Of a DNA stretch of 64,000 nucleotides, positions 38,717 to 48,152 are shown one piece after another. Positions within the stretch are counted from its first letter, which is position 1, and each line of letters opens with the position of its first letter. The notes beneath the pieces are model-generated. The model had not been told where the DNA came from, did not search any database, and saw nothing but the letters and a program-made list of their open reading frames with translations. The position numbers and the translations under genes were made by a program. Source of the stretch: Neobacillus mesonae (GTDB lineage: Bacteria > Bacillota > Bacilli > Bacillales > Cytobacillaceae); the NCBI RefSeq assembly GCF_023715155.1, contig NZ_JAMBNQ010000003.1, positions 225,529 through 289,528 on the forward strand, read 5' to 3'.

Positions 38717-41038
38717 GTGGATAAGAAAAAAATGAGCGAACGTGATATTTGTACGAAATTCATTAGTCCTGCTGTTGAACAGGCAGGATGGGATATAAAA
38801 AAGCAAGTTAGAGAAGAATATGGCTTTACCGATGGTCGTGTAATAGTAAGAGGAAACTTAACTACAAGAGGGAAAAGAAAAAGAGCTGACTACCTTCTTT
38901 ATTACCAAGCAAATTTACCTATTGCCATTATTGAAGCAAAAGATAATAAACATTCTATCGGTGCAGGGATGCAACAGGCTATTGAATATGGAGATATATT
39001 AGATGTACCTTTTGTCTATTCAAGCAATGGCGATGGCTTCATTGAACATGATATGTTGACTGGTAAGGAGCGTGAGCTTACGTTAGCAGAGTTTCCTTCA
39101 CCATCAAATTTATGGCATAGATACAAGCAGTTTAAAGGTATCACACAAGAACAAGAGGAACTGATTACAGAGCCTTATTATTATACAATTGGAGACAAAA
39201 CTCCACGTTATTACCAACTCAATGCCATTAATCGTACCATTGAGGCGATTGCAAAAGGGCAAGACCGTATTTTGCTGGTCATGGCTACTGGAACTGGTAA
39301 GACATATACAGCATTCCAAATTATTTGGCGGTTATGGAAAGCTGAAAAGAAGAAGAAAATCCTGTTTTTAGCTGACCGTAACATTTTGGTTGACCAAACT
39401 ATGCAAAATGATTTTAAACCCTTTCAAGGGGTTATGACGAAGATTGAAAACCGTCAAATGGATAGTAGTTACGAAGTTTATTTGGCTTTATATCAACAGC
39501 TTTCAGGCAACACAGACGAAATGGAGATTTTTCGTCAATTCTCACCAGACTTCTTTGATTTAATAGTCGTGGATGAAGCTCATAGAGGAAGTGCAAGGGA
39601 ATCTTCCAGATGGAGAAAAATTCTTGAATACTTCCACAACTCTACCCAAATCGGTTTAACTGCTACACCTAAAGAAACCGATAAAATCAGTAACATTGCT
39701 TACTTTGGTGAACCAGTTTATACTTATTCCCTCAAACAAGGTATTGAAGATGGCTTCTTAGCACCGTATAAAGTGATTCGTATTGGCATTGATAGGGACT
39801 TGGAAGGGTATCGCCCAACCAAAGGACAATTAGATAAATACGGTCAAATAATTGACGACAGGGAGTATTATTTAACGGACTTTGATAGAGATATTGTATT
39901 AGAAAAAAGAACGGAATTGGTCGCCAAGAAAATAACAGAGTTCTTAAAGAAAACAGACCGTTTTGCTAAAACGATTGTCTTCTGTATTGATATTGAACAT
40001 GCAGAACGAATGAGACAAGCTCTGGTAAACGAAAATGCTGATTTAGTAGCAGAAAATCCAAAATACGTCATGCGAATTACTGGAGATAATGCCGAAGGCA
40101 AGGCTCAATTGGATAATTTTATCGATGAAGAGAGTCTTTATCCAACCATTGTTACCACAAGTAAATTAATGACAACAGGTGTGGACTGTAAAACTTGCAA
40201 ACTCATTGTATTGGACAACATTTTTGGTGAAAATGGTATGACGGAATTTAAGCAAATTATTGGTAGGGGTACACGTTTAAAGCCCGAATACGGAAAAGAA
40301 TACTTTACGATTATGGACTTCCGTAACGCATCTCGACTGTTTGCTGACCCTAACTTTGATGGCGAACCAGTACAAATATATGAACCTGATGAAGATGATG
40401 ACATTGTTCCACCTACGCCACCTGGTGGTAATGGTGATGATGACGATAACAATGATGATGGAGATGGTGACGGTGAAAGAAAGAAAAAGTTCTATGTAGC
40501 CGATGCTGGTGTCCAAGTCTTGAATGAAAGAGTTCTTTATTATGACAAAGATGGAAAACTAATTACAGAAAGCCTGAAAGATTATTCTAAAAAGACAATC
40601 TTACAAGAATTTGCTACGTTAGATGACTTTATCAAAAAGTGGAACAGCGAAGACCGTAAACAGGCTATTATTGATGAATTAAAGGAACATGGTGTCCTTT
40701 TAGAAGCTCTTAAAGAGGAAGTTGGCCAAGATTTTGACGAGTTCGACTTAATCACTCACATAGCCTTCGATATGAAGCCTATGACACGTTCAGAAAGGGC
40801 TAAGAAGGCTCGGAAGGAAGATTACCTTTCCAAGTATTCAGGAATAGCCAGAGACGTGTTAGAAGCCCTTATAGACAAGTATCAAGACGAAGGCAGATTT
40901 GACTTTGAAGACGTACAGCTTTTAGAATTAAATCCATTTAATAAGTTCGGAAATCCTATGAAGATTACCAAGTCATTTGGAGGTAAAAACAATTATATTC
41001 AAGCAATCAAGGAACTTGAAAAGAATATTTACGCTTAA
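38717..41038 (+). CDS. hsdR: Type I restriction enzyme R subunit (system 2)
   Basis: About 773 residues, a lineage different from system 1. The N-terminal PD-(D/E)XK nuclease is seen as RADYLLYYQANLPIAIIEAK (about 57-76), Walker A MATGTGKTYTAFQI (about 188-201), DEAH box VVDEAHRGSARESS (about 285-298) and motif VI region IIGRGTRLKPEYGK. A very acidic Asp-rich linker (about 560-590, encoded by GAT repeats) precedes an EcoEI-type C-terminal domain. GTG 38717 lies 10 bp after AAGGAGG. ATG 38732 is an alternative. It leads an operon with hsdM and hsdS further downstream. Confidence 0.94.
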   Translation: MDKKKMSERDICTKFISPAVEQAGWDIKKQVREEYGFTDGRVIVRGNLTTRGKRKRADYLLYYQANLPIAIIEAKDNKHSIGAGMQQAIEYGDILDVPFVYSSNGDGFIEHDMLTGKERELTLAEFPSPSNLWHRYKQFKGITQEQEELITEPYYYTIGDKTPRYYQLNAINRTIEAIAKGQDRILLVMATGTGKTYTAFQIIWRLWKAEKKKKILFLADRNILVDQTMQNDFKPFQGVMTKIENRQMDSSYEVYLALYQQLSGNTDEMEIFRQFSPDFFDLIVVDEAHRGSARESSRWRKILEYFHNSTQIGLTATPKETDKISNIAYFGEPVYTYSLKQGIEDGFLAPYKVIRIGIDRDLEGYRPTKGQLDKYGQIIDDREYYLTDFDRDIVLEKRTELVAKKITEFLKKTDRFAKTIVFCIDIEHAERMRQALVNENADLVAENPKYVMRITGDNAEGKAQLDNFIDEESLYPTIVTTSKLMTTGVDCKTCKLIVLDNIFGENGMTEFKQIIGRGTRLKPEYGKEYFTIMDFRNASRLFADPNFDGEPVQIYEPDEDDDIVPPTPPGGNGDDDDNNDDGDGDGERKKKFYVADAGVQVLNERVLYYDKDGKLITESLKDYSKKTILQEFATLDDFIKKWNSEDRKQAIIDELKEHGVLLEALKEEVGQDFDEFDLITHIAFDMKPMTRSERAKKARKEDYLSKYSGIARDVLEALIDKYQDEGRFDFEDVQLLELNPFNKFGNPMKITKSFGGKNNYIQAIKELEKNIYA

Positions 41039-41041
41039 TGT

Positions 41042-41069
41042 AGCTCTTTCCTTTAGGAAGGAGCTTTTT
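41042..41069 (+). terminator. Terminator of hsdR (system 2)
   Basis: AGCTCTTTCC (41042-41051) pairs with GGAAGGAGCT (41056-41065), followed by TTTT. Confidence 0.85.
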
Positions 41070-41185
41070 GTTCGACAGAATTAATCAAATTATGACTTGA
41101 TGAATACAAAAAATGCAGATAAAATATTAATTAAAAAATGTTAATTATATTCATTGTTTTTGATGAGTTTTATGGTGGTGATAAA

Positions 41186-41548
41186 TTGAAGAACTCAACT
41201 GAATTTGAACAATCGAAATGTTATTTGGAAGACCTATTATTGCTAAATGGCGTTCCGAAGAACCTTGCTCTTCTTCTTTTTGAGTTATTGAGCTATGTAA
41301 ATAAAGATAATCAAATTGTTATCAACGCTTTTATCAAAAAAGAATTAGCTGAAAAAGTGAAAATCAGCAAAGGAACAATCGATAATGCCTTAACAAAGTT
41401 AAAAGATTCAGGGCTATTGGAACGGTTAGATAGAGGGGTTTATGTCCCTCATGCCACTCTATTAAATGCTTCAAAGTTAATCAAAGGTAATATAGTTTCA
41501 TTTAAAGTAACCTATGGAAAAAATAAAAAAGAGATAGAACCGAGTTGA
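41186..41548 (+). CDS. Winged-helix regulator (RepL-like) in RM operon 2
   Basis: About 120 residues, TTG start with GGTGGTGAT SD (an upstream ATG at 41138 lacks an SD). The winged helix is seen in LLFELLSYVNKDNQIVINAFIKKELAEKVKISKGTIDNALTKLKDSGLLERLDRGVYVPHA (about 31-91). This pattern resembles plasmid RepL proteins and phage-type regulators. Lying 13 bp before hsdM and after the hsdR terminator, it may control timing of modification versus restriction. Confidence 0.7.
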   Translation: MKNSTEFEQSKCYLEDLLLLNGVPKNLALLLFELLSYVNKDNQIVINAFIKKELAEKVKISKGTIDNALTKLKDSGLLERLDRGVYVPHATLLNASKLIKGNIVSFKVTYGKNKKEIEPS

Positions 41549-41561
41549 AAGGGGTTTTAAT

Positions 41562-42998
41562 ATGAGTATTGAAACATTAATTAAACGCATTCAGGATATA
41601 ATGCGTCAGGATTCTGGTGTAGATGGTGACGCTCAGCGTATTTCCCAAATGGTGTGGTTACTATTTTTAAAAGTATATGATGCGAAAGAAGAGTTGTGGG
41701 AGTTCTATGACGAAAATTATAAATCCATCATACCAGAGGAATTACGTTGGAGAAATTGGGCAGTTGACGAAAAAGACGGTAAAGCACTTACAGGTGAAAA
41801 ATTGCTTGATTTTGTCAATAATGAGCTTTTCCCTACGTTGAAAGATTTGAAGGTAGATGAAACAATTGAAAAAAGAAGTGCTATCGTAAAATATGTTTTT
41901 GAAGATGTCTTTAACTATATGAAAAATGGTACGCTTCTACGCCAAATCATAAACGTGTTAAACGAAGTGGATTTTACCGAATATGAAGAACGTCATACGT
42001 TCAATGATATTTATGAGAATATTTTAAAAGACCTTCAATCTGCTGGAAATGCTGGAGAGTTCTATACCCCACGACCTGTAACAGAATTTTTGATTGAAAT
42101 GTTGAATCCTCAAATTGGTGAAAGTATTGCGGATTTGGCGTGTGGAACAGGTGGGTTCTTAACATCAGCAATTTCTCACATGGAAAGTCAAGTAAAGACT
42201 CCAGAAGATAAAAAAGTGATACAGAGGAGTTTGTTTGGGATTGAAAAAAAGCCACTTCCATATTTATTGGCAATGACTAATTTAGTTCTCCATGATATTG
42301 ATTCACCAAATCTAATTCATGGAAACTCTTTATCCAAAAATGTTAGGGATTATAAGGAAGAAGATAGATACTCTGTAATTGCAATGAATCCCCCTTACGG
42401 TGGCACTGAAGAAGATGCCATTAAAGTGAATTTCCCTGTTAGTATGCAATCCTCTGAAACTGCAGACTTATTCATGACTCTAATCATGTATAGGCTAAAG
42501 AAAAATGGAAGAGCAGGTGTTGTTCTTCCAGATGGATTTTTGTTTGCTACAGATGGTGCGAAGAGAGCCATTAAAGAGAAACTATTAACTGAATTCAATT
42601 TGCATACAATTGTTAGGTTGCCCAAAGGGGTATTTTCACCTTATACAGATATACCAACGAATCTTTTATTTTTTGATAAAACTGTACCTACAAAAGAAAT
42701 CTGGTATTATGGACATCCACTTCCGCAAGGATTTAAAAATTATACAAAAACCAGACCAATTAAATTAGAGGAATTTAAAGCTGAAATTGATTGGTGGAAC
42801 AACAGAACTGAAAATGAGTATGCTTGGAAAGTTTCGATAGAAGAAATTATATCCAAGGGATATAATCTTGATTTTAAAAACCCAAATAAAGCCGATGAAA
42901 GTACCAATCTTACTGCATCTGAAATTTTATTTAAGATACAAGAAAAAAATCAAAACATTCATCACCTTATTGAAGAACTAAATAGGATTTTGAGGTAA
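41562..42998 (+). CDS. hsdM: Type I DNA methyltransferase M subunit (system 2)
   Basis: 478 residues. The N-terminal helical domain (SIETLIKRIQDIMRQDSGVDGDAQRISQMVWLLFLKVYDAKEE) precedes the methyltransferase core with SAM motif DLACGTGGF (about 190-198) and motif IV NPPY in AMNPPYGGTEED (about 276-279). Quite different from HsdM of island 1. It is co-directional with hsdS, which starts 6 bp downstream. It methylates adenines in the host sites of system 2. Confidence 0.96.
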   Translation: MSIETLIKRIQDIMRQDSGVDGDAQRISQMVWLLFLKVYDAKEELWEFYDENYKSIIPEELRWRNWAVDEKDGKALTGEKLLDFVNNELFPTLKDLKVDETIEKRSAIVKYVFEDVFNYMKNGTLLRQIINVLNEVDFTEYEERHTFNDIYENILKDLQSAGNAGEFYTPRPVTEFLIEMLNPQIGESIADLACGTGGFLTSAISHMESQVKTPEDKKVIQRSLFGIEKKPLPYLLAMTNLVLHDIDSPNLIHGNSLSKNVRDYKEEDRYSVIAMNPPYGGTEEDAIKVNFPVSMQSSETADLFMTLIMYRLKKNGRAGVVLPDGFLFATDGAKRAIKEKLLTEFNLHTIVRLPKGVFSPYTDIPTNLLFFDKTVPTKEIWYYGHPLPQGFKNYTKTRPIKLEEFKAEIDWWNNRTENEYAWKVSIEEIISKGYNLDFKNPNKADESTNLTASEILFKIQEKNQNIHHLIEELNRILR

Positions 42999-43004
42999 GT
43001 AAAA

Positions 43005-44318
43005 ATGAAAAGTATTAAATTTATTCAACTCGGAAAAGTAATTGAAAGAAATAAAGAACAAGTAACGATTGAAGATAATCAAACTTATAAACAGGTAACA
43101 GTTCGACTTTGGGGTAAAGGTGTTCAATTAAGGGATGAAGTCAAAGGGCATGAAATCAAGTCTGCCAAAAGATTTATTGTAAAACCAAACCAATTTATCA
43201 TTTCTAAAATTGATGCAAGAAATGGAGCTTCTGGTTTAATTCCCAATGAGTTAGACGGAGCTGTAACAACGGGGGACTTCCTTTCTTTTAATTTTAATGA
43301 AGACTTAATAATTCCAGAATATTTATTCTGGTTGAGCAAAACAACATGGTTTATTGAGCAATGTGTTAAAGCAAGTTCTGGAACAACCAACAGGGTAAGA
43401 TTAAATGAGAAAAAATTTTTAGAGATTGAAATACCACTTCCTAATATCGAACAACAAAAAGTGGTTATTCAGAAAATAAATAATGTGGTTGGCCTTATAA
43501 ATCAGGCTGAAACGGAACTTAATGAACAAAATGAATTAGTTGCTGAATTACAAAAGGCTATTTTGTGTCAGGGGATACAAGGAAAATTACTTGAACAAAA
43601 TTCAAGTGATGAACCTGTTTCAGAGCTTTTAGAAAGATTGCAAAAGGAAAAAGGTGGTCAAATACAAGATGAAATTCCAATTTCTGAGGTGCGATTTGAA
43701 TTGCCCAAAGGATGGGAATGGGTAAGGCTGGGAGATATATCTTCCTATATTCAAAGAGGAAAGTCTCCAAAATACTCTGAAATACAAGAAATTCCTGTAA
43801 TTGCACAGAAATGTATTCAATGGAGTGGATTTGAAATCCATAAAGCAAAGTTTATAGACCCAGATACATTGAAAGGTTATTCAGATGAAAGATTCTTAAA
43901 GTCAAATGATTTATTATGGAATTCTACTGGATTAGGAACACTTGGAAGAATTATTGTATATAAAGAGGAATATAACCCATTTAAGATTGCTGTGGCAGAT
44001 TCGCATGTTACAGTTATAAGACCGTTTAGTAATATTGTTGATTCACAATTTTTATTTTATTGGTTATCAAGTCCTTTTGTACAATCTGAAATCGAAAGTG
44101 TGTCTACTGGTAGTACAAAGCAAATAGAATTATCTACATCAACAGTGAAAGAGTATCCAATTCCTTTAGCTCCCTTAGAGGAGCAAAAGAGAATCGTGAA
44201 AAAAATTGATAGTCTTATGGAATATTTAAATAAGCTCAAAGAAGAAATTCATTTGGCTAAAGATGAAATGCAAAATTTCACCAAGAAAGTATTCCAAGAG
44301 GCTTTCGGTCAATTATAA
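43005..44318 (+). CDS. hsdS: Type I specificity S subunit (system 2)
   Basis: 437 residues with two target-recognition domains (about 5-140 and 235-380) and two conserved helical spacers (IPLPNIEQQKVVIQKINNVVGLINQAETELNEQNELV at about 143-180 and PLAPLEEQKRIVKKIDSLMEYLNKLKEEI near the C-terminus). It sets the bipartite site for system 2. The two TRDs differ from those of island 1, so the two systems should have different specificity. Confidence 0.95.
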   Translation: MKSIKFIQLGKVIERNKEQVTIEDNQTYKQVTVRLWGKGVQLRDEVKGHEIKSAKRFIVKPNQFIISKIDARNGASGLIPNELDGAVTTGDFLSFNFNEDLIIPEYLFWLSKTTWFIEQCVKASSGTTNRVRLNEKKFLEIEIPLPNIEQQKVVIQKINNVVGLINQAETELNEQNELVAELQKAILCQGIQGKLLEQNSSDEPVSELLERLQKEKGGQIQDEIPISEVRFELPKGWEWVRLGDISSYIQRGKSPKYSEIQEIPVIAQKCIQWSGFEIHKAKFIDPDTLKGYSDERFLKSNDLLWNSTGLGTLGRIIVYKEEYNPFKIAVADSHVTVIRPFSNIVDSQFLFYWLSSPFVQSEIESVSTGSTKQIELSTSTVKEYPIPLAPLEEQKRIVKKIDSLMEYLNKLKEEIHLAKDEMQNFTKKVFQEAFGQL

Positions 44319-44370
44319 TCACAACAGTCATAATCAAAAAGGTTTCTCTTTATTGAAAAGGTAACATAAA

Positions 44371-44535
44371 AACTGGAATTCAACTCTTTTTTATTGAATC
44401 TTAATGAAGACATTGACACTGGACACATCGTGTCTTCTATGTAACCGAGCCTAATAAAAGTTCGGTTCACGAAAGAACGACCAAGAAGACCACCCCTTGC
44501 TTTTGCGGAGCTTTGGGTGGTTTTCTTTTTCTACA
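44371..44535 (+). ncRNA. Structured repeat RNA-like element, copy 1
   Basis: Aligned with copies at 47179-47356 and 49929-50097. Hairpin P1 is GAAGACA (44406-44412)/TGTCTTC (44431-44437) around the conserved ACTGGACA. P2 is AACCGAGC (44443-44450)/GTTCGGTT (44460-44467). A conserved GAACGACCA-rich linker leads to a terminator hairpin ACCACCC (44489-44495)/GGGTGGT (44515-44521) with GGAGCTT in its loop and a T-run. It lies between the type I RM operon and CBASS. The class is not recognised. It may be a small RNA with its own terminator or a cassette boundary site. Confidence 0.75.
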
Positions 44536-44652
44536 ATTTATTTAAATAAGACACCTTTCGGGATGTGTGTTGAATAAAAGAATACAGGTCAATAATATCT
44601 ATAAACATGGTAAAATAATACTATTAAAATTTAGGAGAGAAGGTTTTAGTAT

Positions 44653-45744
44653 TTGAACAATCTATTTTCAAAAATAAAAGATTTCTTTAGAGGCTGGTTT
44701 GAAAAGAAAATCACTTTCTTCCTAATCACAAGTGGAGTCGGTGTATTATCGACTGGATTTGCCCAAGATTGGTGGAAAAGTGTACTTGTATCTTTTATAA
44801 ATGAAGTGTTTGATACCCATTTAGAAAACACAGAAGAGCCAACCAATTACGTTTATTTAACAATATCAACATTAATTGGTGCAGGATTAATCGGATTAGG
44901 ATTTTGGTTTTATTTCAAAACAAAAGAAAAAGTAAAGAAACAAACAATGTTGCAAATTCGCCATTCCTCTATAGAATCGGTAGATTACACCAAAGTTGAT
45001 GTTGATTTATCCGATTACAATATCGAACCATATCCAATTCTTCAATTAGAAGAGCTTAAAGTAATTAATGAGACTAATCTTCGCCATGCATTACGAGAGC
45101 AGGAGAAAACAGTTACAAAAATTCTCCAACGTGTAGATGGAAATAATGATATCGAGTTATCCTATTGGGGATTGGCTCATATTCCATTACTTTTTTTGCT
45201 TGGCTATCAAATAGCTGACAAGTCGAATAGCTCCTTTTATGAATGGAATCAGAATCAATTAAGGTGGGAAAAAGTTAAAGACAAACAGACGATATATCCA
45301 ACCCTGAAGATAGAGAAAAATAATTCAAAACAAGGTGTAGACGAAACAAATGAGGTAGTTGTTAAAATAGGAATCACTTATCCAGTTAATGATGCTGACC
45401 TAAATGGACTTGATTTGGATAACTTTAACTCCTATTATCTCCATTTAGAACATCCACACCGAAATGCGATTGTTTGTATGGAGCAACTTAATCAGTACCA
45501 GAAGCAATTTCGACAGCTTTTAGATGAAATCAATCAAACCTATCCTCAATTGAAAAAAATTCATTTATTATATTCAGGACAACCTTCCTTAGCGTATCGT
45601 TTGGGAAGTGCTATTTCTCCAAGAATGGATAAAGAGATTTGGGTCTATAACTATGTAGGGATATCTTATCCAAAGTACAATTGGACTATTAATCTTAAGA
45701 AAATAGGAAATCAAATAAGTATAAAAATAACAGGGGGAAAATAG
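44653..45744 (+). CDS. CBASS effector: two-TM protein with SAVED domain
   Basis: 363 residues, TTG start with AGGAGAGAAGG SD. Two membrane segments are near the N-terminus (about 19-38 and 65-87). After a linker, a SAVED-type nucleotide-sensing domain covers about 170-360 (LAHIPLLFLLGYQIAD..., LHLEHPHRNAIV..., IHLLYSGQPSLAYRLGSAISPRMDKEIWVYNY). The arrangement matches CBASS effectors of the Cap14 type (2TM + SAVED), which on binding a cyclic oligonucleotide disrupt the membrane and kill the infected cell. The cyclase gene follows after 7 bp. Confidence 0.9.
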   Translation: MNNLFSKIKDFFRGWFEKKITFFLITSGVGVLSTGFAQDWWKSVLVSFINEVFDTHLENTEEPTNYVYLTISTLIGAGLIGLGFWFYFKTKEKVKKQTMLQIRHSSIESVDYTKVDVDLSDYNIEPYPILQLEELKVINETNLRHALREQEKTVTKILQRVDGNNDIELSYWGLAHIPLLFLLGYQIADKSNSSFYEWNQNQLRWEKVKDKQTIYPTLKIEKNNSKQGVDETNEVVVKIGITYPVNDADLNGLDLDNFNSYYLHLEHPHRNAIVCMEQLNQYQKQFRQLLDEINQTYPQLKKIHLLYSGQPSLAYRLGSAISPRMDKEIWVYNYVGISYPKYNWTINLKKIGNQISIKITGGK

Positions 45745-45751
45745 AACTGGA

Positions 45752-47134
45752 ATGAAAAATCTGAATAGTAAGTTTAACACATTTTATGGTAAACATGTGG
45801 TTTTGCCAAAAACCGAAAAGGATTCTCTTTTTGAGAAAAAAAATCTAAACATTAAACGATTGAAGGAAGGGTTAAAAGAATACAACGAGGAGAAAGGCAC
45901 AAGTTACAAATTAGCAGAAGAACCTATTGTTCAAGGTAGTGTGGCGATGTCTACAGTTACTCAAAACGAAAGTAAGGACTATGATATTGATGTGGCTATT
46001 GTTTTTGAAAAAGACCAACTTCCAGAAGGAACAAAAGCCACAAAGAACATCATCGTGGATGCCTTAAAACGAAAATGCACAAATTTTAAAGTCGAACCAA
46101 CAGCAAAGACGAATTGCGTTCGTATAGAGTATCAGGAAGGGTATCATATTGATTTTGCTATCTATCGCAGATATAAAGAGAATGAACAGGATGATAGTTA
46201 CACATATGAACATTGCGGTAGTGAATGGAGAGAAAGAAATCCAAGAGCAATAACGAAATGGTTCTTGGATGAAAATAAAGAAAAGAATTATCAATTAAGA
46301 GAAGTGGTTCGTTTGTTAAAAATGTTCTGTAAATCAAGAGAGAGTTGGGTAAATATGCCTGGTGGACTCATTCAAAGTGTTTTGGCAAACGAACAATTCC
46401 AGTCCTATGAGAGAATGGATGAATGTTTCTATTATACTGCAAAGGCGATTAAAGATAGATTAGAAGAAGACACAGAAGTAGTTAATCCTACGGATGAGAC
46501 CAAGAGTCTTAAATTGGTTAGCAAAGATGATACGAAAATGGTCAATTTATACAACAGACTGAAAGATAAGTTATCAAAATTAGAAATTCTCTTTGATGAC
46601 AATTGTACCGATTATCAAGCAATTGAAGCATGGGAAGCGTTCTTTAATCATTCTTATTGGACAGAACAAAAAGAAAAACTTTCAAAGGCATTGGAATCCT
46701 ACACTTCTCTTAATGAAATGGAGGAATTTATCCATTATCGAGAAACCGAGGAATTTATTCAACATCTATTTCCAGTGAACTACGAATCTCAATATGAAAT
46801 TACGATAGATTGTAGAGTAGTCCGAAATGAAAAAACAATTGGTTGGTTACAGTCTATGATGAAAAAAAGAGAGGTATTATTACCGAGTTGTCAGTTATAC
46901 TTTATTGCTAAAACAAATGTCCCTGCACCTTATAACGTGTATTGGAAAGTGAAAAATAGAGGGGTAGTAGCTGAAGCAAATGATATGATTAGAGGAGAAA
47001 TTGTACAGACAGATAGCTTGTTTCATTATGAAGAGACATCTTTCAAAGGGAATCATTATGTTGAATGCTATATTGTCAAAAATGGAGAATGTGTTGCTAA
47101 ACAAAGAATTAATGTAGATATTAAAATTTCCTAA
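45752..47134 (+). CDS. cdnD: CD-NTase cyclase with C-terminal AGS-C sensor
   Basis: 460 residues. The nucleotidyltransferase motif QGSVAMST (about 61-68) is followed by the catalytic acids in YDIDVAIVF (about 76-84) and a third Asp in HIDFAIY (about 133). An alpha-helical core (to about 320) precedes an AGS-C sensor domain (about 330-460, from YEITIDCRVV to RINVDIKIS). The pairing with a SAVED effector and AGS-C fits clade-D-type CD-NTases, which make cyclic trinucleotides. The clade is inferred. Together with the effector it makes a two-gene type I CBASS with no Cap2/Cap3 accessory genes. Confidence 0.88.
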   Translation: MKNLNSKFNTFYGKHVVLPKTEKDSLFEKKNLNIKRLKEGLKEYNEEKGTSYKLAEEPIVQGSVAMSTVTQNESKDYDIDVAIVFEKDQLPEGTKATKNIIVDALKRKCTNFKVEPTAKTNCVRIEYQEGYHIDFAIYRRYKENEQDDSYTYEHCGSEWRERNPRAITKWFLDENKEKNYQLREVVRLLKMFCKSRESWVNMPGGLIQSVLANEQFQSYERMDECFYYTAKAIKDRLEEDTEVVNPTDETKSLKLVSKDDTKMVNLYNRLKDKLSKLEILFDDNCTDYQAIEAWEAFFNHSYWTEQKEKLSKALESYTSLNEMEEFIHYRETEEFIQHLFPVNYESQYEITIDCRVVRNEKTIGWLQSMMKKREVLLPSCQLYFIAKTNVPAPYNVYWKVKNRGVVAEANDMIRGEIVQTDSLFHYEETSFKGNHYVECYIVKNGECVAKQRINVDIKIS

Positions 47135-47178
47135 GAATATATGTAATCCTTTTATAGATAATTTATCCTTATTATTTA

Positions 47179-47356
47179 TACTGGAATTTTCTTCCTCGCT
47201 AATGTAATCTAAAAGAGGACAATGATACTGGACATTTATCGTTGTTTCTTATGCCGAGCCTTTAAGGGTTTGGTTTCACCGAAAGGATTATTTACGAGAA
47301 CGACAAGGAGGACCACCCTTTTTTGCTGTGACGGAGCTTCATGGTGGTTTTCTCCT
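47179..47356 (+). ncRNA. Structured repeat RNA-like element, copy 2
   Basis: P1 ACAATGATA (47219-47227)/TATCGTTGT (47237-47245), P2 CCGAGCC (47254-47260)/GGTTTGG (47267-47273), conserved ACGAGAACGAC linker, terminator ACCACC (47312-47317)/GGTGGT (47343-47348) with T-rich tail. The upstream segment TACTGG...TGTAATCT is also shared with copies 1 and 3. It sits at the end of the CBASS operon. G-T pairs in P2 replace G-C pairs of copy 1, as expected for a conserved RNA fold. Confidence 0.78.
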
Positions 47357-47398
47357 TATTTGAATCATATCTAATATTTTACGCACTTTACAAAATGT

Positions 47399-47905
47399 AT
47401 CGAAAAGTGACGCTTCAGAATGGAGTAATTGGCACGATGGCATAAGAAATATGTCATACAGTAAGGAAAATATCGACTTTGAATAAGTATAAAAGCGAAT
47501 AATAGGCTTTAATATACAATAATGTCACTTCGGAACGGAGAAATCGGAACACCCCGTTATTCATGTCTGATAAGCTACAAAATGTCACTTCAGAACGGAA
47601 AAATTGACACGATGAAACAAAAATACGCCATATAGTACGGAAAAATACGGACTTTGAACAAGTAAAATGTCGGATAATATGTAGAATTATAAAAAATGTC
47701 AATTCAGAACGGAGAAATCGGAACACCCCGTTATTCATGTCTGATAAGCTACAAAATGTCACTTCAGAACGGAAAAATTGACACGATGAAACAAAAATAC
47801 GCCACATAGTACGGGAAAATACGGACTTTGAACAAGTAAATGTCGGATAATATGTAGAATTATAAAAAATGTCAATTCAGAACGGGGAAAATGGGGCTAA
47901 TAAAT
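47399..47905. repeat. 174-bp tandem repeats with TTCAGAACGGA motif
   Basis: A 174/173-bp unit starts at about 47521 and 47695 and partially again at 47868, with a more diverged unit from about 47399. Each unit has an AATGTCACTTCAGAACGGAGAAATCGG segment and an ATGTCACTTCAGAACGGAAAAATTGACACG segment. The TTCAGAACGGA motif recurs about six times. The first two full units are nearly identical. No RBS-preceded frame runs through it, and a minus-strand frame of 117 codons in it is a repeat artefact. Confidence 0.9.
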
Positions 47906-47999
47906 ATGGATTGGTAAGAATTATGATTTTGTTGTTGTAATTCTGTCCATCCAACATTATTCTATAAATAATAAAGGTCACATATATAGGCAAATTCAG

Positions 48000-48072
48000 A
48001 GGCATCTTGCTATAGACTCATCTACTTAAAAAAAAGTAGGGTAGTAGTCTATAAAGCAGGATGCCTTATTTT
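48000..48072 (+). terminator. Long imperfect hairpin with T-run
   Basis: AGGCATC and GATGCCT arms with inner TGCT/AGCA, TAGACT/AGTCTA and CTACT/AGTAG pairs make a hairpin of about 70 nt, followed by TATTTTTT. A terminator or a stable small RNA 3' end. It closes the repeat region. Confidence 0.65.
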
Positions 48073-48152
48073 TTGACTATATTCAAGGGATAAGTGAGGT
48101 GTAAAGCATTGCAAGGATGGAAAGTAAGTATAGGGAAGTGGGGTGAAAAGTA

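Noticed and set aside
47454..47807. 117-codon minus-strand frame
   Set aside because: Repeat artefact across the 174-bp tandem repeats, repeated peptide segments and no SD.
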